DNA of 64,000 nt from Paraburkholderia domus. GTDB lineage: Bacteria > Pseudomonadota > Gammaproteobacteria > Burkholderiales > Burkholderiaceae. Location: positions 310,001-374,000 of the forward strand of contig NZ_CAJNAT010000002.1 in assembly GCF_905220705.1 (NCBI RefSeq), written 5' to 3'. The translations under genes and the position numbers were made by a program. This document shows positions 19,399 through 28,453 of the stretch, piece after piece. The notes under the pieces are model-generated. The model ran no database searches and had not been told where the DNA came from. It worked only from the letters and a program-made list of their open reading frames with translations. Position 1 is the stretch's first letter; every line of letters begins with the position of its first letter.

Positions 19399-20139
19399 AT
19401 GACAAATTATTCGACTTCGACTGTAGCGTTTCAGGCGACTTCAGCGGTGCAAACCGCCCTCGGTTCGGCACGCCGCAGCGCGTCGCGCCTCGCGCTGACC
19501 GCCGCGCTCGCCTGCGCCGCGCTGTCTTCGCTGATCGCCGCGCCGGTTCAGGCCGCGCCGATCGATTCGCTCATCAAGTCGGTCAAATTCGACGACGTCG
19601 ACGGTGTCAACAAGCTGCTCGCCAAGGGCATGGATCCGAACAGCGTCGACAACCAGGGCTTCCCGCTGCTGGTGATCGCCGCGCGCGAGAAGTCGGACAA
19701 GGTGGGCGCCGCGCTGATCGCCAATCCGAAGACCAACATCGAGATAGAGGACAAGGCCGGCGAGAACGCGATGATGATGGCCGCGCTGAACGGCGACCTT
19801 GACTTCGTCAACCTGCTGATCGCGAAGGACGCCGAAGTCAACAAGAAGGGCTGGGCGCCGCTGCACTACGCGGCCGCGAACGGCCATGACGATATCGTCA
19901 AGGTGCTGCTCGACCATTCGGCCTATGTCGACGCCGGCTCGCCGAACGGCACCACGCCGCTGATGATGGCCGCACGTGGCGGTCACGTGTCGACGGTGAA
20001 GCTCTTGCTCGACAACGGCGCGGACCTGACAGTGAAGAACCAGATCGGCCTGACCGCGCTCGATTTCGCGAAGACGTACAAGGAGCCGGACGTGGTCGAA
20101 GGACTCACCGCGCGCCTGCAGCAGATGCAACAGAAGTGA
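19399..20139 (+). CDS. Exported ankyrin repeat protein
   Basis: 246 residues. A long signal peptide (hydrophobic LALTAALACAALSSLIA, cleavage probably after VQA near residue 54) precedes about five ankyrin repeats of roughly 33 residues, clearest in APLHYAAANGHDDIVKVLL and TPLMMAARGGHVSTVKLLL. It is probably a periplasmic protein-binding scaffold. It lies after tatD, as in many Burkholderia genomes. No partner can be named. Confidence 0.88.
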   Translation: MTNYSTSTVAFQATSAVQTALGSARRSASRLALTAALACAALSSLIAAPVQAAPIDSLIKSVKFDDVDGVNKLLAKGMDPNSVDNQGFPLLVIAAREKSDKVGAALIANPKTNIEIEDKAGENAMMMAALNGDLDFVNLLIAKDAEVNKKGWAPLHYAAANGHDDIVKVLLDHSAYVDAGSPNGTTPLMMAARGGHVSTVKLLLDNGADLTVKNQIGLTALDFAKTYKEPDVVEGLTARLQQMQQK

Positions 20140-20355
20140 ACGGTGTGAAAAACCGGAGTGCCGGCCACCGGTACGTCGCCGACCGGATTACCGGCCGCCA
20201 GAGTACCGGACCGCACAAAATTGCCTGAAGAAAGCGGCCGCCGGCATGCCTGCCGCTTCGCAAAACAGTGCAGAATGACGACTTGGCGCGTTGCGAGGCG
20301 CGCCGGTTCGATGCGGCGCAAGACCGCCTGATAAACGACCCTGGAAAGGAACACC

Positions 20356-20712
20356 ATGCTGCGGGCTTTGATTTTCGCCAGCGCACTTGCCGCACCGCTA
20401 TCGGCATTTGCGTTTACGGGGGGCGACCTCAACAAGCTGTGCACCAAGACCGATGTGGCATCGCGTAGCGCGTGTGCCGCGTATATCGAGGGCGCCGCCG
20501 ACGGCATCTTCAATACGATCGACGCGATCGGCGGCACTACCGGGCCGCGCGTCGGCCAGTACTTCTGCCTCCCGCCGGATGCGCGTTCGGCGCAACTCAC
20601 CGACGCGGTACGCAAGTACATCGCCGAGAATCCGATCGTCGCGGGCTATAACGCCAGCACGGCGATCTCGCTGGGGCTCGGCAAGGCATTTCCTTGCAAG
20701 AGCGGCAATTAA
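20356..20712 (+). CDS. Rap1a/Tai family immunity-like protein
   Basis: 118 residues with a cleavable signal peptide (LIFASALAAPLSAFA). Four or more cysteines, the segment CAAYIEGAADGI, the FCLPPDA turn and the AFPCK end match the Rap1a/Tai family, whose studied members neutralise type VI secretion amidase effectors in the periplasm. AAGGA precedes ATG 20356. No amidase or T6SS gene is nearby, so an orphan or housekeeping role is possible. Confidence 0.75.
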   Translation: MLRALIFASALAAPLSAFAFTGGDLNKLCTKTDVASRSACAAYIEGAADGIFNTIDAIGGTTGPRVGQYFCLPPDARSAQLTDAVRKYIAENPIVAGYNASTAISLGLGKAFPCKSGN

Positions 20713-21062
20713 TGGTGGTTGGTCTGACATTCGATGTGAATCGCGGCTGACCCCTACGCCGCGTGCCTGTTTTCATGCCGGCTCAACGCCGGCTGCCCGC
20801 TTCTGGACGCTGCCAATTCTCGACGACCTCAGCAGTGTCGCCGAAGCCCCGCTACATTTCAGTTATCAGCGATGCGCCGGTCAGATGCAACTGATCGCGC
20901 GCTAACGCGGTCGAACTGTCCATCTGATCCACGAACCTGGCGCGGTTTTGTCTTTCCGGCCTGCTTTACCGGCTGGATTTCGCTGAAGCGTGCTAATGCC
21001 TAAGCAGGCGAAGCGTTTGCAGCACACGGGCCGCGCCGTGCGAATCAAGGAGGACGACCAAC
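20713..21062. other. Intergenic region before otsA
   Basis: About 350 bases without a convincing gene; the reading frames present lack ribosome sites and family features. It presumably holds the otsA promoter. No terminator of clear quality was found. Confidence 0.4.
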
Positions 21063-22475
21063 ATGGGCCGACTGATCGTCGTGTCGAATCGTGTCGCAAC
21101 GCCGACGGAAACCAAAGGATCGGCGGGTGGCCTCGCGGTCGGCGTGTTCGGCGCGCTGAAGGACGCGGGGGGCGTGTGGTTCGGCTGGAGCGGCGACGTG
21201 GTGAGCGAGACCGTTGCCAACGCCGGCCCGACGCTCGAGCAGGACGGCGTGGTGACCTTCGCGACCGTCGGACTCACGCGCAAGGATTACGACCAGTACT
21301 ACCGCGGTTTTTCAAACGCGACGCTATGGCCGGTGTTCCACTACCGCAACGACCTCGCGCGCTACGAGCGCGACGAGTATGCGGGCTACCGGCGTGTCAA
21401 CGCATGGCTCGCACACAAGCTGATCAAGCTGCTCGAACCCGACGACGTGATCTGGATTCATGACTACCATCTGATCCCGTTCGCCGAAGCGTTGCGTTCC
21501 GAAGGCGTCACGAACCGCATTGGTTTCTTCCTGCACATTCCGTTTCCCGCACCGCAGATTCTGCTCAACATTCCACCGCACGAAGAGCTGGTGAAATCGC
21601 TGTCGTGCTACGACCTGCTGGGGTTCCAGACTGCAACCGATGAACTCGCTTTCCACGACTACGTGACGCGCCACGCGCGCGGCACTGTCACCGAGGGCAA
21701 TCACGTCGAAGCCTTCGGCCGCAAGCTGCGCACGGGTGTCTATCGGATTGGCGTATTCCCCGACGAAATCGCCGAACAGGCCAAACGCTACGAAAGCCGC
21801 CAGCACGTGCTCGACCTGAAGCAGAGTCTGGAAGGCCGCAAGCTGATCATGAGCGTCGACCGGCTCGATTATTCGAAAGGGCTCGTTGAACGTTTTCGCG
21901 CCTTCGAGCAATTGCTGGAACGCTCGCCGGAATGGCGCGGCAATGTCACGCTAGTGCAGATCGCGCCGCCGACCCGGTCGGACGTCGCCACCTACCAGAA
22001 GATCCGCCAGGACCTGGAATACGAAGCGGGGCGCATCAACGGCCGTTATTCGGGCCTCGATTACACGCCGATCCGCTATCTGAATCAGCAGTACGACCGC
22101 TGGAAGCTGATGTCGCTGTTTCGTGAGTCGCAGATCGGTTTTGTCACGCCGTTGCATGACGGCATGAACCTCGTCGCGAAGGAGTATGTCGCCGCGCAAA
22201 ATCCGGAAGATCCCGGCGTGTTAGTGTTATCGATTTTCGCTGGCGCGGCGGCGGAGTTGACCGGCGCGCTGCTAGTCAATCCGCATGATGCGATTGGCAT
22301 GTGCGAAGCCTTGCAGCGCGCGCTGCAAATGCCGCTCGATGCGCGCCAGCGGCGTCATGAGATCAACATGGCGGCGCTGCGCAAGAACGATCTCGGCGTG
22401 TGGCGCGACACCTTCCTGAACGATTTGCGCAACGTGCCCGTGCAGAAGCCGGGCAAGGGCGGCGGGCATAACTAA
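21063..22475 (+). CDS. otsA: Trehalose-6-phosphate synthase
   Basis: 470 residues of the GT20 family. Visible features are the N-terminal RLIVVSNRV, the glucose-6-phosphate-binding region with WIHDYHL, VDRLDYSKGLVERFRAFE and DGMNLVAKEYVAAQNPEDPG. It joins UDP-glucose and glucose-6-phosphate in the cytosol. AAGGAGG lies about 9 bases before the ATG. The phosphatase gene otsB, usually adjacent, is not in this window. UDP-glucose could come from GalU encoded at 57.1 kb. Confidence 0.93.
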   Translation: MGRLIVVSNRVATPTETKGSAGGLAVGVFGALKDAGGVWFGWSGDVVSETVANAGPTLEQDGVVTFATVGLTRKDYDQYYRGFSNATLWPVFHYRNDLARYERDEYAGYRRVNAWLAHKLIKLLEPDDVIWIHDYHLIPFAEALRSEGVTNRIGFFLHIPFPAPQILLNIPPHEELVKSLSCYDLLGFQTATDELAFHDYVTRHARGTVTEGNHVEAFGRKLRTGVYRIGVFPDEIAEQAKRYESRQHVLDLKQSLEGRKLIMSVDRLDYSKGLVERFRAFEQLLERSPEWRGNVTLVQIAPPTRSDVATYQKIRQDLEYEAGRINGRYSGLDYTPIRYLNQQYDRWKLMSLFRESQIGFVTPLHDGMNLVAKEYVAAQNPEDPGVLVLSIFAGAAAELTGALLVNPHDAIGMCEALQRALQMPLDARQRRHEINMAALRKNDLGVWRDTFLNDLRNVPVQKPGKGGGHN

Positions 22476-22542
22476 TGATGGGCTTTAACGAAGTTGTTTT
22501 ACCGGGCGTCCGAAGGCGCGCGTCGGTTCGGAAGGTGGCCGC

Positions 22543-23709
22543 ATGCTGAGGACCTTGGCTATCGCAGGGTATCGGTCGCTACGCGAGTTGATCGTGCCGC
22601 TCGGGCAGTTGAATGTCATTACGGGTGCGAATGGCAGCGGGAAATCGAGCGTGTATCGCTCGCTGCGGTTGCTGGCTGAGACCGCGCGCGGCGGTGTGAT
22701 TACGTCGCTCGCGCGCGAAGGTGGTTTGCAATCCACGTTGTGGGCTGGGCCTGAACGGTTCTCGCGCGCGGTGCTGGCCGGCGAGATGCCGGTCGAGGGC
22801 ACGCGCCGCAAAGAACCGGTGAGTTTGCGGCTCGGCTTTTCCGGCGATGAATTCGGTTATGCGATTGATCTCGGTCTGCCGCCGCTTGATAGGGCCACCC
22901 GGTTCCCGCTCGACCCCACGATCAAGCGCGAGTGCATCTGGAGCGGTCCCGTGCTGCGGCCATCGGCCTTGTTGGTCGACCGGCACGGCGCGGCACTGCG
23001 CACGCGTGACGAGCAGGGCGACTGGCAAACCATTCCCCAACCCGTCGCCAGTTTCGACAGCATGATGACGGAGTTCTCCGACCCGCGGACCGCCCCCGAG
23101 ATGATCACGGTGCGCGAGCAGATTCGCTCGTGGCGCTTCTACGACCACTTCCGCACGGATGCCGAAGCAGCCGCGCGTCTACCGCAGATCGGCACGCACA
23201 CGCCGGTGCTCTCGAACGACGGCGCGGACCTCGCCGCGGCCTTGCAAACCATTCGCGAAATCGGCGATCCGGTTGCGCTCGACGCCGCCATCGACGACGC
23301 CTTCCCGGGTTCGCACCTCGACATCGCGACTCAGGATGGCCGCTTCGAGGTGTCGATGCAGCAACACGGCTTGCTGCGGCCGCTGAAGGGCGCGGAACTG
23401 TCGGACGGCACCTTGCGTTACCTGTTGCTCGTGGCCGCGCTGTTGACGCCGCGTCCACCCGCGCTGCTCGTGCTGAACGAACCGGAGACGAGCTTGCATC
23501 CGGACCTGCTGCCGGCGCTGGCGCGCCTGATCGCGCGGGCGTCCACGCATTCCCAGGTGCTGGTGGTGTCGCACGCGGCGCGTTTGATCGCGGCGCTCGA
23601 ACGTGAAAATGGCAGCCAGTCGATCGTGCTCGAAAAGCACTTCGGCGCCACGCGCATCGCCGATGCGGACGATCGGGACCTGCCGGCCTGGAAATGGCCG
23701 GCGCGATGA
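22543..23709 (+). CDS. RecF/OLD-like AAA ATPase
   Basis: 388 residues. Walker A is in TGANGSGKSSVYRSL near residue 27, an ABC-type signature in ELSDGTLRYLLL and Walker B in LLVLNEPETSLHPDLL, with the switch histidine region VVSHAARLI. This is the RecF/SMC-like branch of predicted ATPases (COG4637-like). No nuclease (TOPRIM) domain follows, so it is not a complete OLD nuclease. The start has GGAAGGTGG upstream. Function unknown. Confidence 0.82.
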   Translation: MLRTLAIAGYRSLRELIVPLGQLNVITGANGSGKSSVYRSLRLLAETARGGVITSLAREGGLQSTLWAGPERFSRAVLAGEMPVEGTRRKEPVSLRLGFSGDEFGYAIDLGLPPLDRATRFPLDPTIKRECIWSGPVLRPSALLVDRHGAALRTRDEQGDWQTIPQPVASFDSMMTEFSDPRTAPEMITVREQIRSWRFYDHFRTDAEAAARLPQIGTHTPVLSNDGADLAAALQTIREIGDPVALDAAIDDAFPGSHLDIATQDGRFEVSMQQHGLLRPLKGAELSDGTLRYLLLVAALLTPRPPALLVLNEPETSLHPDLLPALARLIARASTHSQVLVVSHAARLIAALERENGSQSIVLEKHFGATRIADADDRDLPAWKWPAR

Positions 23710-23944
23710 CCGCAGGGCAGCGGATAACAGACACGACACCGGATGTAAGCTGAATGTAACAGCGCGCAGCAATTGCAAGTCCAAGGGCTTTTTGTCGCGC
23801 CCTGATGAATAATGCTTTGATGCGGATGGTGCAGGCGGACGCGCGGCGTTCGCCGCATTGATGGAGAAGGACCGGCGCTGCCATACTCAGCGCCGCTGAC
23901 GTGCACCGCCATTGGCGCAAGCCGTCAGTTCACGGAGACAAAAT

Positions 23945-25012
23945 ATGAAAATTGCGCAGATCGCCCCCTTGACCGAATCGGTGCCGCCGAAGCTATACGG
24001 CGGCACGGAGCGCGTCGTGTCCTACATCACAGAGGCGCTGGTCGAACTTGGCCACGACGTGACGCTGTTCGCGAGTGGCGACTCCGTCACCAGCGCAAAG
24101 CTCGAACCCGTCTGGCCGCGTGCGTTGCGTCTGGACCCGGGTATCCGCGACCGCATCGCGCCGCATATGCTGTTGATGGAACTGGTGCGCCGCCAGGCCG
24201 AAAACTTCGACGTGCTGCATTTTCACCTCGACTATTACTCGTTTTCGGTCTTCAAGCGCCAGGACACACCCTTCGTCACGACCATGCATGGTCGTCTCGA
24301 CTTGCCCGAGCAACAGCCGGTGTTCGACACCTTCAACACCGCGCCGGTGATCTCGATTTCGAATGCGCAGCGTCATCCGTTGCCGCAGGCCAAGTGGCTC
24401 ACCACCGTCTATCACGGTCTGCCGGAGCAGCTCTATACGCCGCAGCCGGTCGAGCAGAAGTACCTCGCGTTTCTCGGCCGTATCTCGCCGGAAAAGCGGG
24501 TCGATATTGCGATCCGGATTGCCGGGCGCTGCGGGATGCCGATTCGTATCGCCGCGAAAGTAGATTCCGCCGACCGCGAATACTTCGAGCGCGAAATCCG
24601 GCCATTGCTGGACTTGCCGTATGTCGAATTCATCGGCGAAATCGCGGATCACCAGAAGGCTGAGTTTCTATCTGGCGCGCATGCGCTGCTCTTCCCGATC
24701 GACTGGCCGGAGCCGTTCGGCCTGGTGATGATTGAAGCCATGGCGTGTGGCACACCGGTGATCGCGTTCAATCGCGGTTCGGTGCCGGAAGTGCTGGAAG
24801 AGGGCGTGACGGGCTTTATCGTCGAAGACGAGATCGGCGCCGTGGCTGCGGTCAATCGCCTGCATAAGGTGCCGCGGGCGGGCGTGCGGCAACGCTTCGA
24901 GGAGCGTTTCACATCGCACCGGATGGCGCAGCAGTATGTTGATGCGTATCAGTCGGTGATTCGCGCGCAGAAGCGTTCGCGCTTCAAGGTGATCGATACG
25001 TCGGGAAGCTGA
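23945..25012 (+). CDS. Glycosyltransferase family 4 protein
   Basis: 355 residues of the GT-B fold. KLYGGTERVVSYITEALVELGH is the N-terminal acceptor-domain signature, and the nucleotide-sugar region has FLGRISPEKRVDIAI and the ExFGLVMIEAMACGTPVIA type motif. Start 23945 follows GGAGA. The neighbour otsA suggests a sugar or compatible-solute context, but acceptor and donor are unknown. A terminator follows directly. Confidence 0.88.
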   Translation: MKIAQIAPLTESVPPKLYGGTERVVSYITEALVELGHDVTLFASGDSVTSAKLEPVWPRALRLDPGIRDRIAPHMLLMELVRRQAENFDVLHFHLDYYSFSVFKRQDTPFVTTMHGRLDLPEQQPVFDTFNTAPVISISNAQRHPLPQAKWLTTVYHGLPEQLYTPQPVEQKYLAFLGRISPEKRVDIAIRIAGRCGMPIRIAAKVDSADREYFEREIRPLLDLPYVEFIGEIADHQKAEFLSGAHALLFPIDWPEPFGLVMIEAMACGTPVIAFNRGSVPEVLEEGVTGFIVEDEIGAVAAVNRLHKVPRAGVRQRFEERFTSHRMAQQYVDAYQSVIRAQKRSRFKVIDTSGS

Positions 25013-25048
25013 GCGGCCTAAAGCCGCTCACGCGGCAGTCTGAAAAAG

Positions 25049-25082
25049 AACGGCGACGTGCACTGCGCATCGCCGTTTTTTT
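25049..25082 (+). terminator. Intrinsic terminator after the GT4 gene
   Basis: AACGGCGA (25049-25056) pairs with TCGCCGTT (25070-25077), with a 13-base loop and a T run to 25082. It separates the GT4 gene from the convergent SYLF lipoprotein gene. Confidence 0.8.
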
Positions 25083-25121
25083 ATTGCCACCGTGCTCGGG
25101 ACCGGTAAATGGATCGCGCGC

Positions 25122-25709
25122 CTAGATCTTCAGGCGCGATACCTTGGTACCCTGCAGCGAGATATCCGCCATCAGGCCGGTATTGGTCAGCACGAATACT
25201 TCGACCGGAGCCGTCGCTGTGGTTGTGTCGATCGCGCCGTTGGCGCCCATCTTCACCAGCGCGACGGAGGCGTCGCCGCCCGCCGACCAGCCGTCGGCAT
25301 TGCGGAATGAGTCGAGCGAGTCCTGCGTCATGAACAGGAAGACGATGGCCTTCGACTGCGCGCCTGCCGTCAGACCGAACGAGCCGGAAATCGTGCTGTA
25401 GTAACCCACCGAGCTGCCGCCTACGCGCAGCGCACCTTCGCCATACTGGCCGCCAACGATGAAACCCGCTTGCAGGACCGACGGGAACACCAGTACGCCG
25501 CGGGCCTTGGATACGAGTTCGCGCGAACCCTTCACGGTCGTGAACAGGCGCGACATGGTGCCGTCGACGCTGGCGTCGATCGACTGGCGTTTGGATGCAT
25601 CAGTGGAGGGTGTGCTTGGGCTGCTGCCGTTGGTTGTACAACCAGCGAGTGCAAGGCCTCCGAAAGCGAGCGCAGCGGTAGTCTTCAGCATGAAGTTTCG
25701 TCTTTGCAT
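25122..25709 (-). CDS. SYLF (YSC84-like) lipoprotein
   Basis: 195 residues with a lipoprotein signal (LAFGGLALAGC lipobox). The body matches the SYLF/YSC84 pattern: SRELVSKARGVLVFPSVLQAG, then GGQYGEGALRVGG and SGSFGLTAGAQSKAIVFLF. SYLF domains bind lipids in eukaryotes; bacterial members are periplasmic and poorly understood. GGAGA precedes the start. Confidence 0.88.
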   Translation of the reverse strand: MQRRNFMLKTTAALAFGGLALAGCTTNGSSPSTPSTDASKRQSIDASVDGTMSRLFTTVKGSRELVSKARGVLVFPSVLQAGFIVGGQYGEGALRVGGSSVGYYSTISGSFGLTAGAQSKAIVFLFMTQDSLDSFRNADGWSAGGDASVALVKMGANGAIDTTTATAPVEVFVLTNTGLMADISLQGTKVSRLKI

Positions 25710-26067
25710 CGTTTTTCTCCATCATGGTTCCTGGGCGCAACCTCAAGTGGTGTTGCCGGGTTGCCTTTCAGTTATATCACACGCAAGCGTATAAGAAGCG
25801 CTTCGCCGTTCGGCGAAAAGCCTTGCGTGGCGGGGGTTTCGAGCATCGCACGGCGTGACGATGTAATTTTGACCGACCGCATCGGAGCGTAAAAAGACGC
25901 TGGTGTAGCGCGCTCGAATGGGCTTTCGATGAATCATGCCTGGCATGGGCCGGCGTGTCGTTGGCGGGGCTGAAACCGTATCAGGTGCCCGTTTTTACCG
26001 ATTTTTCGCGTTCACGATTCTCATTGAAATCGAACTGAACGTGCTGTCATGGCGCCGTACCGCGTCC
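25710..26067. other. Intergenic region upstream of the SYLF lipoprotein gene
   Basis: About 360 bases without a credible gene. A small inverted repeat (CTTCGCCGTTCGGCGAAAAG near 25801) can fold into a hairpin. Promoter elements for the leftward lipoprotein gene are expected here but none is clear. Confidence 0.35.
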
Positions 26068-26514
26068 TCACCCATGGTTCGCGGGACTTTTGACCGGCGG
26101 CCGCCGCAAGGCACGGCGAATCATCCCGATCAACACGCCAATCAGGAACAGCGTGACGGCCGGCACGATCCAGTAGCCGACGAACGCGTGCCAGAGGTAA
26201 GCCATCAGCGTAGAGCGGCGCACGGTGTATTCGTTGCGGGCATCCTGCTGGCGCGGTGCATTGGCGGCCAGCACATCGGCCGGGCAGCCGGCGGCTTGCG
26301 CCTCGTCGGGCTTGCCATGGCAGCGCGCGGGCGCACCGGCGGCGCGTTGTGCGTCGGTGAAATTCCAGGTGGTCAGTTCGCGGTCGAGGTCGACGGCGTT
26401 ATACGCCATTTCTTCCCGGATCTCACTGACCGCAACGATCGCCACGGGCACGGCCCAGAATACGATGACGACCAGCCACCGCCTCAACCAGCGGTTTTTA
26501 TGCTTCGATACCAT
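26068..26514 (-). CDS. Hypothetical protein with two membrane segments
   Basis: 148 residues. Hydrophobic helices at about residues 12-30 and 112-134 flank a central polar loop of roughly 80 residues, which has two cysteines and is probably periplasmic; both ends are basic and probably cytoplasmic. A GGAGG ribosome site supports the start. The family was not recognised. Confidence 0.7.
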   Translation of the reverse strand: MVSKHKNRWLRRWLVVIVFWAVPVAIVAVSEIREEMAYNAVDLDRELTTWNFTDAQRAAGAPARCHGKPDEAQAAGCPADVLAANAPRQQDARNEYTVRRSTLMAYLWHAFVGYWIVPAVTLFLIGVLIGMIRRALRRPPVKSPANHG

Positions 26515-26820
26515 CCTTGCCTCCGATCGATGCTCTGCAGCACCAACGACAAGATGGCGGCCCGTCTAATGTTGTATATGGGGGTGGGCCGTCTCCGCAG
26601 CCATCATAGAAGAAAAACGGCGCGTTCGCGCGGACGGACTGCGAAGCGATGTGTCGAGCAAGGGCGGTTGCGGGGGAGACGAACTGCCGGGGAGAGCGGA
26701 AGAAAGCGCAGGAGTCGGGACAGAAGAAAGGCAGCAGCCGCGCCGGAAAATGACGCGGCCCTGTTCGAGCAACACGCGGCGAAACGCGCGGCGTGCGGGC
26801 CGCGCCGATCGCCTCGCGTT
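26515..26820. other. Intergenic region between the two-TM gene and psiF
   Basis: About 305 bases with no convincing gene. It contains the upstream region of the leftward two-TM gene and the region downstream of psiF. Frames crossing it are shadows of low quality. Confidence 0.3.
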
Positions 26821-27120
26821 TTAGTTGGCTGGCGCGGACGACAGGCAGGTCTTCATGAAGGCCTTGCGGTCGTCGCCTTTCTTGCCGGTGGCTTGCGTGT
26901 TGCACGCCTTCATCTTGTCCTGCTGGCTCATCGGCGCTGAGGCGGCGACCGGCTTGGCGGACAGGCAGGTCTGCATGAAGGCCTTGCGGTCGTCGCCTTT
27001 CTTGTCGCCGGCCTGCTTGTTACAGTCGGCCATTTTCGTTTGCTGGCTGTTCTGCGCGAACACCGGCGAAACGAGGACAGCACCCAGCACCAGCGTAGCG
27101 ATAGCGGATTGGATTTTCAT
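26821..27120 (-). CDS. psiF: PsiF-like exported protein with a duplicated motif
   Basis: 99 residues with a signal peptide (TLVLGAVLVSPVFAQ). Two copies of a short cysteine motif follow (C-x-K-x-A, KKGDDRKAFMQTCLS and KKGDDRKAFMKTCLS), the hallmark of PsiF, named as a phosphate-starvation-inducible protein in E. coli. The repeat is visible in DNA as a 45-bp direct repeat 120 bp apart (26840-26884 and 26960-27004). GGAGTG supports ATG at 27120. Confidence 0.85.
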   Translation of the reverse strand: MKIQSAIATLVLGAVLVSPVFAQNSQQTKMADCNKQAGDKKGDDRKAFMQTCLSAKPVAASAPMSQQDKMKACNTQATGKKGDDRKAFMKTCLSSAPAN

Positions 27121-27573
27121 GTGACACTCCATCGGTGGTGAAAACGTTTTTGGTCGTTCATGCGCGCGGGCGTCAACGGCGTCCAGGGCCCCTCGGCACA
27201 TCCATTATGGCAAATGCTGTTTGCCAGAAGAACGGATAAAAGAGCATTCTGGTTGACAGGCGCCCACGCTGGTTTTCCCCTACGCAGCGGGGCGGAGAGC
27301 GATGCTCCGGCGAATAAAACGGCTGAATCGCAGCAGTGAAAAATATGTTATGCAATCCGGATCAATTGGCGAGACGCATGCAAATGAATTAGCTCGCCGT
27401 CATTTCCATATGGCGGATCAAATTCTAAACATTCGATCCGCATTGCTGCAGGTGCAAATGAATAAAAAATAGGCAGAAAATTCCATTGAAGATCAAGGGG
27501 GTAATCTTGACTCGACTCCCTGCGCCGAGGCACCGCCCGCCGTCTCTGTCACGCAAGCCAAAGGAGGCTCGCC
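27121..27573. other. AT-richer intergenic region upstream of psiF and the YciI gene
   Basis: About 450 bases, AT-richer than the surroundings, between divergently transcribed genes. It contains a perfect inverted repeat GCGGATC-N15-GATCCGC at 27413-27441 and a twofold TGCAAATGAAT motif. No gene is seen. Promoters for both neighbours are expected here. Confidence 0.4.
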
Positions 27574-27870
27574 ATGCACTACCTGTTGATGTATGACCTC
27601 GTACCGGACTACCTCGAACGGCGTGGCGCGTATCGCGACGACCATCTGAAACTCGCCTGGGCGGCAGCGGCGCGCGGTGAATTGAAACTGGCCGGCGCGT
27701 TGACCGAGCCCGTGGATACTGCCATGCTGCTCTTCGAAGGCGACGCTCCTGCGGCCGCCGAAGCCTTTGCCAGAGCCGATCCGTATGTGCTCGCGGGACT
27801 CGTGGAGCGCTGGCGCGTACGCCCATGGATGACGGTGGTGGGTGAGGGCGCGGCAAACCCCGTACGCTAG
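27574..27870 (+). CDS. YciI-like protein
   Basis: 98 residues of the YCII-related dimeric alpha/beta-barrel family: MHYLLMYDLVPDYLERRG at the start, a conserved HLKLAW region and ADPYVLAGLVERWRVRPW near the end. AAGGAGG stands 6 bases before the ATG. Members include EthD-like and small hydrolase-like proteins, but the substrate is unknown. Confidence 0.85.
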   Translation: MHYLLMYDLVPDYLERRGAYRDDHLKLAWAAAARGELKLAGALTEPVDTAMLLFEGDAPAAAEAFARADPYVLAGLVERWRVRPWMTVVGEGAANPVR

Positions 27871-28453
27871 AAGCAAGCCGATCCGCGCGCCCGTGCGGCG
27901 TCGAGAGGAATGAGAACCGCATGCTCAAGCGCTGCGTTCGCTTGCGCGACCATGTGTCTCGAGGTCAGTCAGGTGCTGTCCATCCACTGTGCCCGTGCAC
28001 GTCCCCGTCGGGCAAAAAATACGTTCAAAACGCATCGAAATGCATTGCGGATCAAATATCGGTTTCACAAAATCAATTTGCCGCCATTGCCGTGCCATTG
28101 TGCCGTGCAATAGTGACTTTTGAAGCCTGAACTGCCAGCCGTTCTGTTACAGCAATAGGTGGGGCGACGCAGCAAAAAGGACAAGATTGTTTCCATCCGT
28201 AACACTTGTCTCAACGATATTCACGCAAACCCTGGTGATGGTATGCTTCGTGCACAAATTCTCCCATGCACGAGTGAGACCACGTTTTGTGCTTCGCAAT
28301 AGGGACAAACCGCACTAAGCCAGTGCGACATTGACCCAGCAAACAGAACGTACAAAACATATTTGTGCAACCGCGGGCTGCACACGGATCGTGAAAGTTG
28401 AATCCGTGGCCGTCCAACGCCGCGGCCCGGCCAGGCTGCGTGGAGAAAACCCA
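27871..28453. other. Intergenic region before the transposase-derived gene
   Basis: About 580 bases without a convincing gene. It carries an inverted repeat TCGTGCA-N12-TGCACGA at 28248-28273 and several TTTGTGC/GCACAAA motifs (about 28252, 28294, 28359). No insertion-sequence ends were recognised. Confidence 0.35.

Noticed and set aside
28331..28453. Upstream extension of the transposase-derived protein
   Set aside because: ATG 28454 has a good ribosome site and starts directly at the domain; the extra 41 residues do not match the family.
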